Of a DNA stretch of 64,000 nucleotides, positions 20,284-29,039 are shown piece after piece (the first letter of the stretch is position 1; each line of letters opens with the position of its first letter). Source of the stretch: Rubellimicrobium thermophilum DSM 16684 (GTDB taxonomy: Bacteria > Pseudomonadota > Alphaproteobacteria > Rhodobacterales > Rhodobacteraceae); the NCBI RefSeq assembly GCF_000442315.1, contig NZ_KE557320.1, forward strand, positions 66,380 through 130,379, read 5' to 3'. The notes under the pieces are model-generated. The model ran no database searches. It was not told where the DNA came from and was given only the letters and a program-made list of their open reading frames with translations. Both the position numbers and the translations under genes were made by a program.

Positions 20284-21620
20284 CCCCTCGCCGCGTGCGC
20301 CGCATGCCCGTCTTCCGCGGCCCCGCCGCCTGGTCGGCGATCCTGCCCGGCCAGCCCGCCCCCGTGGCCTTGCCCGGAGACCAGACCGTCGATGTCGCCA
20401 TCGTCGGCGGCGGCTTTGCGGGGCTCTCCGCCGCGCGCCGCCTGCGCCAGATCGACCCGACGGCAAGGGTCGCCGTGCTGGAGGCCGGGCGCCTGGCCGA
20501 GGGCGCCTCGGGCCGCAACTCGGGCTTCATGATCGACCTGCCGCACGAGCTGACCTCGGACGACTATGCCGGCCACGGCGACGACCGCGCAATGATCGCG
20601 CTGAACCGCCATGCCATCGCTTTCGCCCGCGAGGCGGTGCAGGACTACGGCATCAGGGCCGATTACTTCGACCCCGCCGGCAAGGTGAACGGCGCGGCCT
20701 CCGAGGCGGCGGATGCGCTGAACCGCAGCTATGCCGAGCACCTGACCGCGCTCGGCGAGCCCTGGGAGCGGCTGGATGCGCAGGCGATGTTCGAGCTGAC
20801 CGGCAGCCGCCATTACCTGTCGGGCCTCTACACGCCGGGCACGGTGATGCTGCAACCGGCAGGCTACATCCGGGGCCTCGGCGAGGGGCTGCGCAAGGCG
20901 GGCGTCGGCATCTGGGAACAGACCCCCGTCACCGCCTTCGCCCGCCAGGGCGGCGGCTGGACCCTGACCACGCCGCGCGGTTCCGTCAGTGCGGGTCAGG
21001 TGATCCTGGCCAACAACGGCCATCTCGAAAGCTTCGGCTTCGCCCGCGGGCGGCTGATGCATGTGTTCCTCTACGCCTCGATGACGGTAGAGCTTCCCCC
21101 CGAGGCGCTGAAGGTGCTGGGCGGGCGGCCGCGCTGGGGCATCACGCCCTCGGATCCGATGGGCACCACCATGCGCCGGATCGACACGCCCCTTGGCGGC
21201 CACCGCATCGTCACCCGCAGCTGCGCCAGCTTCCTGCCGGGGATGGAGCCGTCCCAGGCCGCCCTGGCCCGCGTCGCCGCCGTCCATCGCGCCAAGTTCG
21301 CCGACCGCTTCCCCCAGCTTGCCGGCGTGCGGCAGGAATACAGCTGGGCCGGGCATCTCTGCCTGACGCGCAACGCTGTCTCCATCGCGCGGGAACTGGA
21401 GCCGGGCCTCTTCGCCGCCGCCGTCTGCAACGGGCTCGGCACCACGCGCTCGACCCTCACCGGCATCGCCGCGGCGGAGCTGGCGATGGGGCAGGAATCC
21501 GACGTGACGCGGCACTTCGCCGCCGAGGCGGAGCCCGCCCGCCTGCCGCCCGAACCCTTCGCCAGTCTGGGCGCCAATGCCTTCCTGCGGTTCAGGGAAT
21601 GGCGCGCGCGCCGGGACTAG
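20280..21620 (+). CDS. FAD-dependent amino-acid oxidoreductase (DAO/OrdL type)
   Basis: A 446-residue flavoprotein of the DadA/PuuB/OrdL family. VDVAIVGGGFAGLSAARRLRQ is the FAD-binding motif at about residues 40-60, and GASGRNSGFMIDLPHE is the typical second motif. A C-terminal NGLGTTRSTLTGIAAAELA contacts FAD. Likely substrates are secondary or N-methylated amines, such as D-hydroxyproline or an N-methylproline made by the neighbouring MttB-type proteins. It begins within the stop of the ProC-like gene (ATGA). A hairpin at 21646-21670 separates it from the next gene. Confidence 0.85.
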   Translation: MTPRRVRRMPVFRGPAAWSAILPGQPAPVALPGDQTVDVAIVGGGFAGLSAARRLRQIDPTARVAVLEAGRLAEGASGRNSGFMIDLPHELTSDDYAGHGDDRAMIALNRHAIAFAREAVQDYGIRADYFDPAGKVNGAASEAADALNRSYAEHLTALGEPWERLDAQAMFELTGSRHYLSGLYTPGTVMLQPAGYIRGLGEGLRKAGVGIWEQTPVTAFARQGGGWTLTTPRGSVSAGQVILANNGHLESFGFARGRLMHVFLYASMTVELPPEALKVLGGRPRWGITPSDPMGTTMRRIDTPLGGHRIVTRSCASFLPGMEPSQAALARVAAVHRAKFADRFPQLAGVRQEYSWAGHLCLTRNAVSIARELEPGLFAAAVCNGLGTTRSTLTGIAAAELAMGQESDVTRHFAAEAEPARLPPEPFASLGANAFLRFREWRARRD

Positions 21621-21645
21621 CAAGCGACATGGCCGCCGGGCGCCG

Positions 21646-21670
21646 CCCTCCCCCCCCGTCGGGGAGGGGG
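21646..21670. repeat. Intercistronic GC hairpin
   Basis: CCTCCCC and GGGGAGG-type arms around a GTCG-centred loop, in the 85-base gap between the FAD oxidoreductase and the racemase-family gene. It resembles the CCCTCCCC...GGGGAGGG palindromes common between genes in GC-rich proteobacteria. It may protect or attenuate the upstream transcript. Confidence 0.45.
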
Positions 21671-21705
21671 ATGGGCGGCCGGGGGAACCGAGAAAGGAGC
21701 GCAGG

Positions 21706-22759
21706 ATGACCTTCAGACGCATGATCACCGCCGTCGAGACCCATTCCGGCATCCCGATGCGGGTCATCACCGGCGGCGTGGGCCACATCCCCGGCGCGTC
21801 GGTGCAGGACAAGATGCGCTGGCTCGAGGCCCATGACGACGGCCTGCGCAAGCTCGTCCCTGCGCGAGCCGCGCGGCTATCCGGCGCATTGCTGCAACCT
21901 CCTGGTGCCACCCTCCCACCCCGAGGCGCAGGCGGGCTACATCATCATGGAGCAGGTCGAATATCCGATGATGTCGGGCGGCAACACCATCGCCGTCGTC
22001 ACCGTGCTGCTGGAGACCGGGATCATCCCGATGCAGGAACCCGTGACCGAGCTCACGCTCGAGGCCCCCGCAGGTCTCATCCGTGTCCGCGCCGACTGCG
22101 CGGGCGGCAAGGTCAGGGCCGTCACCTTCCGCAATGTGCCCGCCTTCGCCGCCCATCTCGATGCCGTGATCGACGTGCCTCATCTGGGCAAGGTCACCGT
22201 CGATGTCGGCTGGGGCGGGATGTTCTACGTCATCGCCGATGTGCGCCAGTTCAGGGGTCTGCAACTGATCCCCGAACACGGGCGAGAGATCGCGCGCATC
22301 TCGGCGATGATCCGGCAGGCCGCCATCGAGCAGCTTCCCGTCGCGCATCCCGATTATCCGGGCGTCGGGATCACCATCTCGCAGCTCTCCGGCCCCTCTG
22401 ACGATCCCGGCGCCGACTGGAAGAACGCCGTCACCATGGCGACCGGTCCCCTGGACTGGGACGACCCCGCCACCTGGACCGGCGCCATCGACCGCTGCCC
22501 CTGCGGGACGGGGACCTGCGCGAAGATGGCGGTCCTGCACGCGAAGGGCGAGCTGCCCCTTGGCCGCGACTTCCGCCATCAGGGCATCCTCGGCACCGTC
22601 TATACCGGGCGGCTGGTCGAGGAGACCCGGATCGGCGACCGGGTCGCCGTGGTGCCCACGATCTCGGGCCGGGCCTGGATTTCCGGCTTCAGCACGCTGG
22701 TGCTCGACCCCGAAGACCCCCTGCCCGAGGGCTACCGGCTGGGCGACATCTGGGCCTGA
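21706..22759 (+). CDS. Proline-racemase-family enzyme (hydroxyproline epimerase or dehydratase), one frameshift
   Basis: About 350 residues after repair, normal for the family. A strong RBS (AAAGGAG) precedes the ATG at 21706. The frame shifts at CCC 21858-21860; removing one C joins GLRKLV to LREPRGYPAHCCNLL. At the first active-site position the usual Cys motif is replaced by SGGNT (about residue 90), while the second site keeps Cys in DRCPCGTGT (about residue 266). This is a Ser/Cys pair, not the Cys/Cys of proline racemase or the Cys/Thr of trans-3-hydroxyproline dehydratase. Context suggests 4-hydroxyproline 2-epimerase. The substrate could instead be an N-methylated proline. Confidence 0.82.
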
Positions 22760-22795
22760 CCGGGGCGCGCCGCTGCGCCCCCGCGGCAGGGGCTG

Positions 22796-22967
22796 TCATG
22801 GCGGCAGGCTCAGCTTCACCATGCGCCCGCCGTCCACGGCGAAGGTCTGGCCGGAGACGAAGCCCGCCTCCCCGGAGGCGAGCCAGGCCACCAGCGCGGC
22901 GACATCCGGGGGATCTCCCGTGCGCCGCGCCGGTGACCAGCGCGGTTCTCCCTTCGAACCGTCCCAT
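22796..22967 (-). pseudogene. Short-chain dehydrogenase remnant with internal deletion
   Basis: The first about 14 residues (MGRFEGRTALVTGA) are a proper SDR start, and the last about 40 (PPDVAALVAWLASGEAGFVSGQTFAVDGG) are a proper SDR C-terminus in another frame. About 190 residues between them, including the catalytic Ser-Tyr-Lys, are missing. The start lies one base after the stop of the MttB-like gene, so the intact SDR was once translationally coupled to it. It is now a remnant. Confidence 0.85.
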
Positions 22968-22968
22968 C

Positions 22969-24533
22969 TCAATGCTCCGTGTTCAGCGCATCCACCGCCG
23001 GGATCTCGCGCGTCCGTCGGGCGATGAAATCCTGCAGCGCCTCGGCGATGCCGGGATCGAGCGGCGGTTCCTCGTAATCGGCCAGAAGCTGGCGGGCATG
23101 GGCCAGCGCGCGGGCGGTGATCTCCTGCGCGCCTTCGGCCTGCCACTGCTCGATCGAGTTGTTGTCGAAGAGGCGCGGCATGAAGAAGGCGCGCTCGAAA
23201 TTCTCCAGCGTGTGCGGGTGGCCGAGGTAGTGGCCGCCGGGGCCGACATCGCGCACCGCCTGCATGCCGGCCTCGAAGTCGTCCCAGCGGATGCCCTCGG
23301 CCATGCGGTAACCCATGGCGCAGACCTCGGCATCGACGACGAACTTGGCCACCGAGCAGTGCATCCCCGCCTCGTTCCAGCCTGCCGAATGCCAGATGTA
23401 GTTGCAGCCCGCATGCAGCACGGCGTTCATCGTCATGGCGGACTCGTAGCCCGCCTGGGCGTCGAAGGTCTTGGCCCCGCCGAGCAGGTTCGAGCTGCGC
23501 CAGGGCACGCCGTAGAACCGCGCCATCTGGCCGATCATGAAGTTCATCAGGCTGATCTCGGGCGTCCCCGCCATCGGCGCGCCCGACTTCATGTTCACCG
23601 TCGAGAGGTAATGGCCGTAGATCGCGGGGCAGCCCCTGCGCACGACCTGGGTATAGGCCAGCGCCGACAGCGCCTCGGCATTGAGCTGCGCCACCGACGG
23701 CGCCACGGAAGCAGGCGTGTTCGCGCCGCCAAGGACGAAGGGCGAGCAGAGGACGGGCTGGCGGCGCCGGCAGAAGGCGCGCATGGCCGAGAGCATGGTT
23801 TCGTCCCAGACCAGCGGCGAGTTGCCGTTGCAGTTGCCGGTGACGACGGGCGTTTCCTCCATCACTTCGGCGCCGAACAGGATCTCGCACATGGCCATCA
23901 CGTCCTCGGCGTTCCTGCCTGAGGTCGTCATGCCCATGAAGGTCTTGTCGGAATGCTTGATCGACGACCATGTGATGTGGAGGTGCCGGTGGCTGACCTT
24001 GATGTCCATCGGCTCCACGATGTGATGCGCGGTGGAATGCAGCGCCGGCGACATGTGGGCGAGCTTGTGGAACATGTGCAGGTCGGCGAGCGTCGGCCAG
24101 CGGCGCACGTCGTCGAGATCGCGCAGGAAGGGCGCGCCGGTCATCGGCACGAAGATCGAATGCCTGCCGCCGAAGGGCAGGTTCTTCGCCGGGTTCCGCG
24201 CCCGGTAGGTCCAGCCCGAGGGGATCGAGGCGATGAGCTCGCGCACGAGGCCACGGTCGAGGTGCACGCGCTCGCCCCGCACATCGGCCCCGGCGCGCGC
24301 CAGTCCTCCAGCGCGACGGGGTCGCGGAAGACGACGCCCACATCCTCGAGGATCGCCATCGAGGCCGCGTCGATCCGTTCGACCTGTTCGGGTGTCATCG
24401 GTTCGCAATGGGGCAGGGCACGGCGCAGCGCGGGCAACATGCCGAGGTCGGGCGCGCTGCGGGCGGCACGACGACCGGTCCGGCCGCCGCTGCGGACATT
24501 GCGGATGCCGACCGGGGCGGACTCTGCTGACAT
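22969..24533 (-). CDS. MttB-superfamily methyltransferase 1 (non-pyrrolysine), one frameshift
   Basis: A protein of about 521 residues of the trimethylamine:corrinoid methyltransferase superfamily (COG5598). Features include NPAKNLPFGG, HIVEPMDIKVSHRHLH, GNCNGNSPLVWDETML, GGANTPASVAPS and VDAEVCAMGYRMAEGI, a TIM-barrel core. No in-frame TAG occurs, so it is the pyrrolysine-free type that demethylates quaternary amines such as glycine betaine (MtgB) or proline betaine (MtpB). The N-terminus from 24533 (RBS AGGAGG) runs in one frame, then a missing base near 24295 shifts it. The coupled SDR after it is deleted. It is divergent from the LysR gene. No corrinoid protein is adjacent, so the methyl acceptor is unknown. 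Confidence 0.85.
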
Positions 24534-24716
24534 CGGATCCTCCTGGCATCGAAGGGGGAAGAACGGGCCTCGTCATCCAGCCGCAGCGGCCCGCCGGGGG
24601 CAGGCCCCGGGACGAACCGCCTGCGACAGGAAGCGACTCTGCCGTGGCGGGGACGGTCTTGTCCCGAACAGGGGGCGATGATCGGATCGCGATGACCCGA
24701 CCGAAGGACCGCCATC

Positions 24717-25610
24717 ATGACCGGGATCCGTCGCAACCTGCCCCCGCTTGCGCTGTTCGTGACTTTCGAGGCGGCGGCACGGCTCGGCAGTTTCACGCGC
24801 GCCGCCGCCGAGATGGGGATCACGCAGGCCGCGGTCAGCCGGCAGGTGCGGCGGCTCGAGGAAGAGTTGGGCCTGCGCCTCTTCCTTCGGGCCCATCGGC
24901 GGGTGGAGCCGACCCCCGCCGGCCGGCATCTGGCCGCAACGCTGACCGAGATCTTTGGCCGCCTGACCGAAACCGTCGAGGCGATCCGCCCCGTCCCGGC
25001 CAGGGACATGGTCGTCGTCGCCACGACGCTGGCCTTTGCCCATTTCTGGCTGGTGCCGCGCCTGCCCCTGTTCCGGGCGCGACATCCGGGGGTGCGCCTG
25101 CGCCTGATCTCGGAGGATGCCGCCTTCGACCTGCGGCAGGATCGCATCGATGCCGTCGTGCGCTATGGCTGCCCTCCCTTTGCGGACGGCACGATCCTGG
25201 CCAGCATGGCGGACGAGGTGTTCCCGGTGGCCAGCCCCGCCCTGCTGGAGAGGGATCCGGCAGCGGCGCTTCCGGCGATCGGGCTCGAATGGCCGGACCC
25301 GTCCTGGCTGTCCTGGGAAAGATGGGCCCGGCTGGCCGGGGCGGACGGGCAGGCGATCCCGGCGCCCTTCCTGCGCTTCAACCATTACATCGATGCCGTG
25401 CAAGCCGCGATCAACGGAGAGGGCGTTGTCCTCGGCTGGCGCAGGCTGATCGCACAGGCCCTGCGGGAGGGGCGCCTTGTGCGTGTCGGCCATGCTTCGG
25501 CGGTTCCGGTGGAGCGCTATCATGTCCTCGTCCCCGCGCTCCGCCGTCCCGGTCCGGGGGCACAAGCCTTCTGCGACTGGCTGCAGGAGGAGTTCGCGCG
25601 CGATCCCTGA
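24717..25610 (+). CDS. LysR-family regulator, GcvA-like
   Basis: A 297-residue LysR protein. The N-terminal helix-turn-helix is GSFTRAAAEMGITQAAVSRQVRRLEEELGLRLF at about residues 22-54. The C-terminal effector domain begins MVVVATTLAFAHFWLVPRLP. It lies between the two MttB-type genes, divergent from the first (183-base gap) and 137 bases upstream of the second, and probably controls both. The ligand is unknown. Many LysR proteins respond to a pathway intermediate. Confidence 0.9.
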   Translation: MTGIRRNLPPLALFVTFEAAARLGSFTRAAAEMGITQAAVSRQVRRLEEELGLRLFLRAHRRVEPTPAGRHLAATLTEIFGRLTETVEAIRPVPARDMVVVATTLAFAHFWLVPRLPLFRARHPGVRLRLISEDAAFDLRQDRIDAVVRYGCPPFADGTILASMADEVFPVASPALLERDPAAALPAIGLEWPDPSWLSWERWARLAGADGQAIPAPFLRFNHYIDAVQAAINGEGVVLGWRRLIAQALREGRLVRVGHASAVPVERYHVLVPALRRPGPGAQAFCDWLQEEFARDP

Positions 25611-25631
25611 CCGCGGTCCCTTCCATCCGCT

Positions 25632-25660
25632 CCGATCCATGACTCAGGCGTATGGATCGG
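25632..25660. promoter_or_regulatory. Perfect 9-base inverted repeat upstream of the second MttB-type gene
   Basis: CCGATCCAT (25632-25640) and ATGGATCGG (25652-25660) with an 11-base spacer, between the lysR stop and the mttB-like start. The arms have dyad symmetry with two-turn spacing, so it could be an operator. It could equally be a terminator stem for lysR, although no U-run follows. Confidence 0.4.
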
Positions 25661-25746
25661 TGACTGCTTTGGGGCCGTCACGCCGCCGGGGATGACGGTT
25701 ATCCTGAGCGGAGGACAGGCCGGGAACCGGGGAGGAGAGACAGACC

Positions 25747-27309
25747 ATGGCACAGCATGCAGGGACGATCGCCGCCGCGATGCCGGCGGGGCGCAGCGGC
25801 GGGCGCGAGGGACGCCGGGCCGAACGCAGCGGCCCGCGCCCCGTGGCCCGCGCCCCCTGGATCCGCCGGGGCATCCCACCCTATGACATCCTGTCCGAGG
25901 ACAATCTCTGCCGGATCGAGGCCGCCGCCGACCGGATCCTGTGGGAAACCGGGATCGAGTTCCGCGACGATCCGCCCGCGCTGGAGCACTGGCGGCGCGC
26001 CGGGGCCGTGGTGGACGGGGTACGGGTGCGCTTTCCCCCCGGCCTGCTGCGCGAGATCCTGTCGAGCGCGCCGGCCGAATTCGTCCAGCATGCCCGGAAC
26101 CCGGCCAATTCCGTGCGCATCGGGGGGGACAATGTCGTCTTCGCTCCGGCCTACGGCTCGCCCTTCGTGATGGATCTCGACCGGGGGCGCCGCTTCGGCA
26201 CGCTGGAGGATTTCCGCAACTTCGTCCGCCTGGCGCAATCCTATCCCTGGTTCCACCATTCCGGCGGCACGATCTGCGAACCGACCGACATCCCCGTGAA
26301 CAAGCGCCATCTCGACATGGTGCTGGCGCATCTGACGCTGTCGGACCGGCCCTTCCTCGGTTCCGTGACGGCCGAAAGCCGGGCCGAGGACAGCATCGAG
26401 ATGGCGCGGATCGTCTTCGGCCACGACTTCGTGGAAGCGAACTGCGTCATCATGGGCAATGTCAATGTCAACTCGCCCCTCGTCTGGGACGGCACGCTGA
26501 CGCGATCCCTGCGCGCCTATGCCCGCGCCAATCAGGGGGTGATCGTCGTGCCCTTCATCCTGGGCGGCGCCATGGGGCCGGTGACCACCGCCGGCGCCAT
26601 CGCCCAGTCCCTGGCCGAGACGATGGCAGGCTGCGCCCTGGCCCAGCTCGAACGGCCCGGCGCCCCCGTGGTCTTCGGCAATTTCCTGTCCTCGATGGCG
26701 CTGCGTTCGGGCGCGCCGACCTTCGGCACGCCGGAACCGGCCGTGGGGTCGCTCGTGGTCGGGCAGCTCTGCCGCCGTCTGCGCCTGCCGCTGCGCTGTT
26801 CGGGCAACTTCACGACATCCAAGCTTCCCGATGCGCAGGCGATGACGGAAGGGACCATGTCCATGCTGGCCGCCATCCATTGCGGCGCCAACTACATCCT
26901 GCATGCCGCGGGCTTCCTCGACGGGCTGCTGTCGATGTCCTACGAGAAGTTCGTGCTCGATGCCGATCTGTGCGGAGCGCTTCATGCCTATCTGGCCGGC
27001 GTGACGGTGGACGACAGCCATCTGGCGGTGGAGGCCTTTGCCGAGGTCGGACCGGGCAACCATTTCTTCGGCTGCAGCCACACCCTGGCCCATTATCAGT
27101 CGGCCTTCTGGGACAGCGAGACCGCCGACAACGACCCGTTCGAGAAATGGGAGGCGGGCGGCGCCCTCGACGCCGCGAGGCGGGCCCATGCGATCTGGAA
27201 GCGCCGCCTGCGCGACTTCGAGCCGCCCCCCATCGATGCGGGCCTGTCCGAGGCGCTGGCCGATTTCGTGGCCCGACGGAAGGCCTCGATGGAGGACATG
27301 TGGTACTGA
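25747..27309 (+). CDS. MttB-superfamily methyltransferase 2 (non-pyrrolysine)
   Basis: An intact 520-residue paralogue of methyltransferase 1. The shared pattern is NPANSVRIGGDNVVFAPAYGSPFVMDLD, EPTDIPVNKRHLDM, GNVNVNSPLVWDGTL, GGAMGPVTTAGAIAQSLAET and VLDADLCGALHAYLAGV. There is no in-frame amber codon, so it is pyrrolysine-free. The family moves a methyl group from a quaternary or tertiary amine to a Co(I) corrinoid protein. The RBS GGGGAGGAGAGA lies just upstream. Two paralogues in one island suggest either successive demethylations or two substrates. No corrinoid partner or reactivase is in the window. Confidence 0.9.
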   Translation: MAQHAGTIAAAMPAGRSGGREGRRAERSGPRPVARAPWIRRGIPPYDILSEDNLCRIEAAADRILWETGIEFRDDPPALEHWRRAGAVVDGVRVRFPPGLLREILSSAPAEFVQHARNPANSVRIGGDNVVFAPAYGSPFVMDLDRGRRFGTLEDFRNFVRLAQSYPWFHHSGGTICEPTDIPVNKRHLDMVLAHLTLSDRPFLGSVTAESRAEDSIEMARIVFGHDFVEANCVIMGNVNVNSPLVWDGTLTRSLRAYARANQGVIVVPFILGGAMGPVTTAGAIAQSLAETMAGCALAQLERPGAPVVFGNFLSSMALRSGAPTFGTPEPAVGSLVVGQLCRRLRLPLRCSGNFTTSKLPDAQAMTEGTMSMLAAIHCGANYILHAAGFLDGLLSMSYEKFVLDADLCGALHAYLAGVTVDDSHLAVEAFAEVGPGNHFFGCSHTLAHYQSAFWDSETADNDPFEKWEAGGALDAARRAHAIWKRRLRDFEPPPIDAGLSEALADFVARRKASMEDMWY

Positions 27310-27342
27310 CATCGCCCCGGGCGGCGCCCGGCCCCCGTGCGG

Positions 27343-28941
27343 TCAGGCGGTCATCATCTCCTTGGTCGCGCTCAGACGCAGGGCCGGAAAGTCGCGCTGG
27401 ACGCGGTCGATGTCCCATTGCAGGCGAGTCAGGAACACCACATCGCCGTCATTGTCATGGGCGATATGCGCCTTGTTCTTCGCGATCAGTTCGTCCACCG
27501 CCTCGCGCGGGCCCTGGACCCAGCGGGCAGAGGTGAACTGCGTCCCCTCGAAGCGGACGGGCAGGCCGTATTCCAGCTCGATCCGGCTGGCCAGCACGTC
27601 GAACTGGAGGGCGCCCACCACCCCGACGATATGCCCCGAGCCGATCAGCGGCTTGAACACCTTGGCCGCGCCTTCCTCGGCGAACTGCATCAGGGCCTTT
27701 TCCAGATGCTTGGCCTTCATGGGGTCGCCGGGGCGGACGGCCTGGAGCAGCTCGGGCGCGAAGGAGGGGATGCCGGTGACGCGCAGGGCCTCGCCCTCGG
27801 TCAGGGTGTCGCCGATGCGCAACTGCCCGTGATTCGGGATGCCGATGATGTCGCCGGCCCAGGCCTCCTCGGCCAGCTCGCGATCGGCGGCGAGGAACAG
27901 CACGGGGGCGGAGACCGTGATGGGCTTGCCTGCGCGGACATGATACAGCTTCATTCCCCGCTCGAAATGGCCCGAGGCGAGGCGGACAAAGGCCACGCGG
28001 TCGCGGTGCTTGGGGTCCATGTTCGCCTGCACCTTGAAGACGAAGCCGGTGACGGTTTCCTCCTCCGGGGCGATCTGGCGCGGCTCGGCCCGCTGGGGCT
28101 GGGGCTCGGGACCATAGGCGCCGATACCGTCCATCAGCTCGCGCACGCCGAAGCTGTTGATCGCGGAGCCGAACCAGATGGGGGTGAGATGCCCTTCGAG
28201 CACCGCCTGCCGGTCGAAGGGGGGCAGCAGGCCGCGCGCCATCTCCACCTCCTCGCGCAGGCGGGCGAGCAGCTCGGGCGGCACATGTTCCGCGATGCGG
28301 GGGTCGTCCAGGCCGTCGATCTTGACGCTTTCGGCCAGGCGGTTGCGGTCGGCGCGGTCCATCAGCTCCAGCCGGTCATGCAGGAGATCATAGGCGCCGA
28401 TGAAATCGCGCCCCATCCCGATCGGCCATGAGGCCGGCGTGACATCGATGGCCAGTGTCTCCTGGATCTCCGAGATGATCTCGAAGGTATCCCGGCTTTC
28501 GCGGTCCATCTTGTTGCAGAAGGTCAGGATCGGCAGGTCGCGCAGGCGGCAGACCTCGAAGAGCTTGCGCGTCTGGCTTTCCACCCCCTTGGCGCCGTCG
28601 ATCACCATGACGGCGGCATCCACGGCCGTCAGCGTGCGATAGGTGTCCTCGGAGAAGTCGGAGTGGCCCGGCGTATCGACGAGGTTGAAGCGCCAGTCGC
28701 GATAGTCGAAGGACATCGCCGAGGCGGAGACGGAGATGCCGCGCTCCTTCTCCATCTGGAGAAAGTCCGATCGCGTGCGCCGGGCCTCGCCCTTGGCGCG
28801 CACCTGCCCGGCCATCTGGATCGCTCCGCCGAACAGCAGGAACTTCTCGGTCAGCGTGGTCTTGCCCGCATCCGGATGCGAGATGATCGCAAAGGTCCGG
28901 CGGCGGGCGATCTCGGGCGGCAGGGGGGCACGGTTCGACAT
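27343..28941 (-). CDS. prfC: Peptide chain release factor 3
   Basis: RF3 is a translational GTPase that recycles RF1/RF2 from the ribosome after termination. The G1 motif SHPDAGKTTLTEK, G2/G3 region RGISVSASAMSF and DTPGHSDFSEDTYR, and G4 NKMDRESRD are all present. The C-terminal RF3-specific domain includes VVGALQFDVLASRIELEYGLPV. The ATG at 28941 (MSNRAPLPPEIARRRTFAIISH) gives 532 residues, the usual length; an upstream in-frame ATG at 28983 would add an unconserved stretch. It is convergent with the second MttB-type gene, with a 33-base gap. Confidence 0.95.
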   Translation of the reverse strand: MSNRAPLPPEIARRRTFAIISHPDAGKTTLTEKFLLFGGAIQMAGQVRAKGEARRTRSDFLQMEKERGISVSASAMSFDYRDWRFNLVDTPGHSDFSEDTYRTLTAVDAAVMVIDGAKGVESQTRKLFEVCRLRDLPILTFCNKMDRESRDTFEIISEIQETLAIDVTPASWPIGMGRDFIGAYDLLHDRLELMDRADRNRLAESVKIDGLDDPRIAEHVPPELLARLREEVEMARGLLPPFDRQAVLEGHLTPIWFGSAINSFGVRELMDGIGAYGPEPQPQRAEPRQIAPEEETVTGFVFKVQANMDPKHRDRVAFVRLASGHFERGMKLYHVRAGKPITVSAPVLFLAADRELAEEAWAGDIIGIPNHGQLRIGDTLTEGEALRVTGIPSFAPELLQAVRPGDPMKAKHLEKALMQFAEEGAAKVFKPLIGSGHIVGVVGALQFDVLASRIELEYGLPVRFEGTQFTSARWVQGPREAVDELIAKNKAHIAHDNDGDVVFLTRLQWDIDRVQRDFPALRLSATKEMMTA

Positions 28942-29039
28942 GGCGGCCCACATAAGGGGCGGCCGGGTCCGGGGCAACCGCATGGCAGGGAAACGCAGCA
29001 GAGGGCCGGCCCGGCACGGGGCCGCAGCCCCAAGATGGC

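Noticed and set aside
24395..25640. Minus-strand frames overlapping the LysR gene
   Set aside because: No family features, and codon composition fits a shadow of the plus-strand LysR gene.
25747..27309. Possible pyrrolysine (in-frame TAG) in the MttB-like gene
   Set aside because: The frame runs 520 codons with no TAG; the protein is complete without it.
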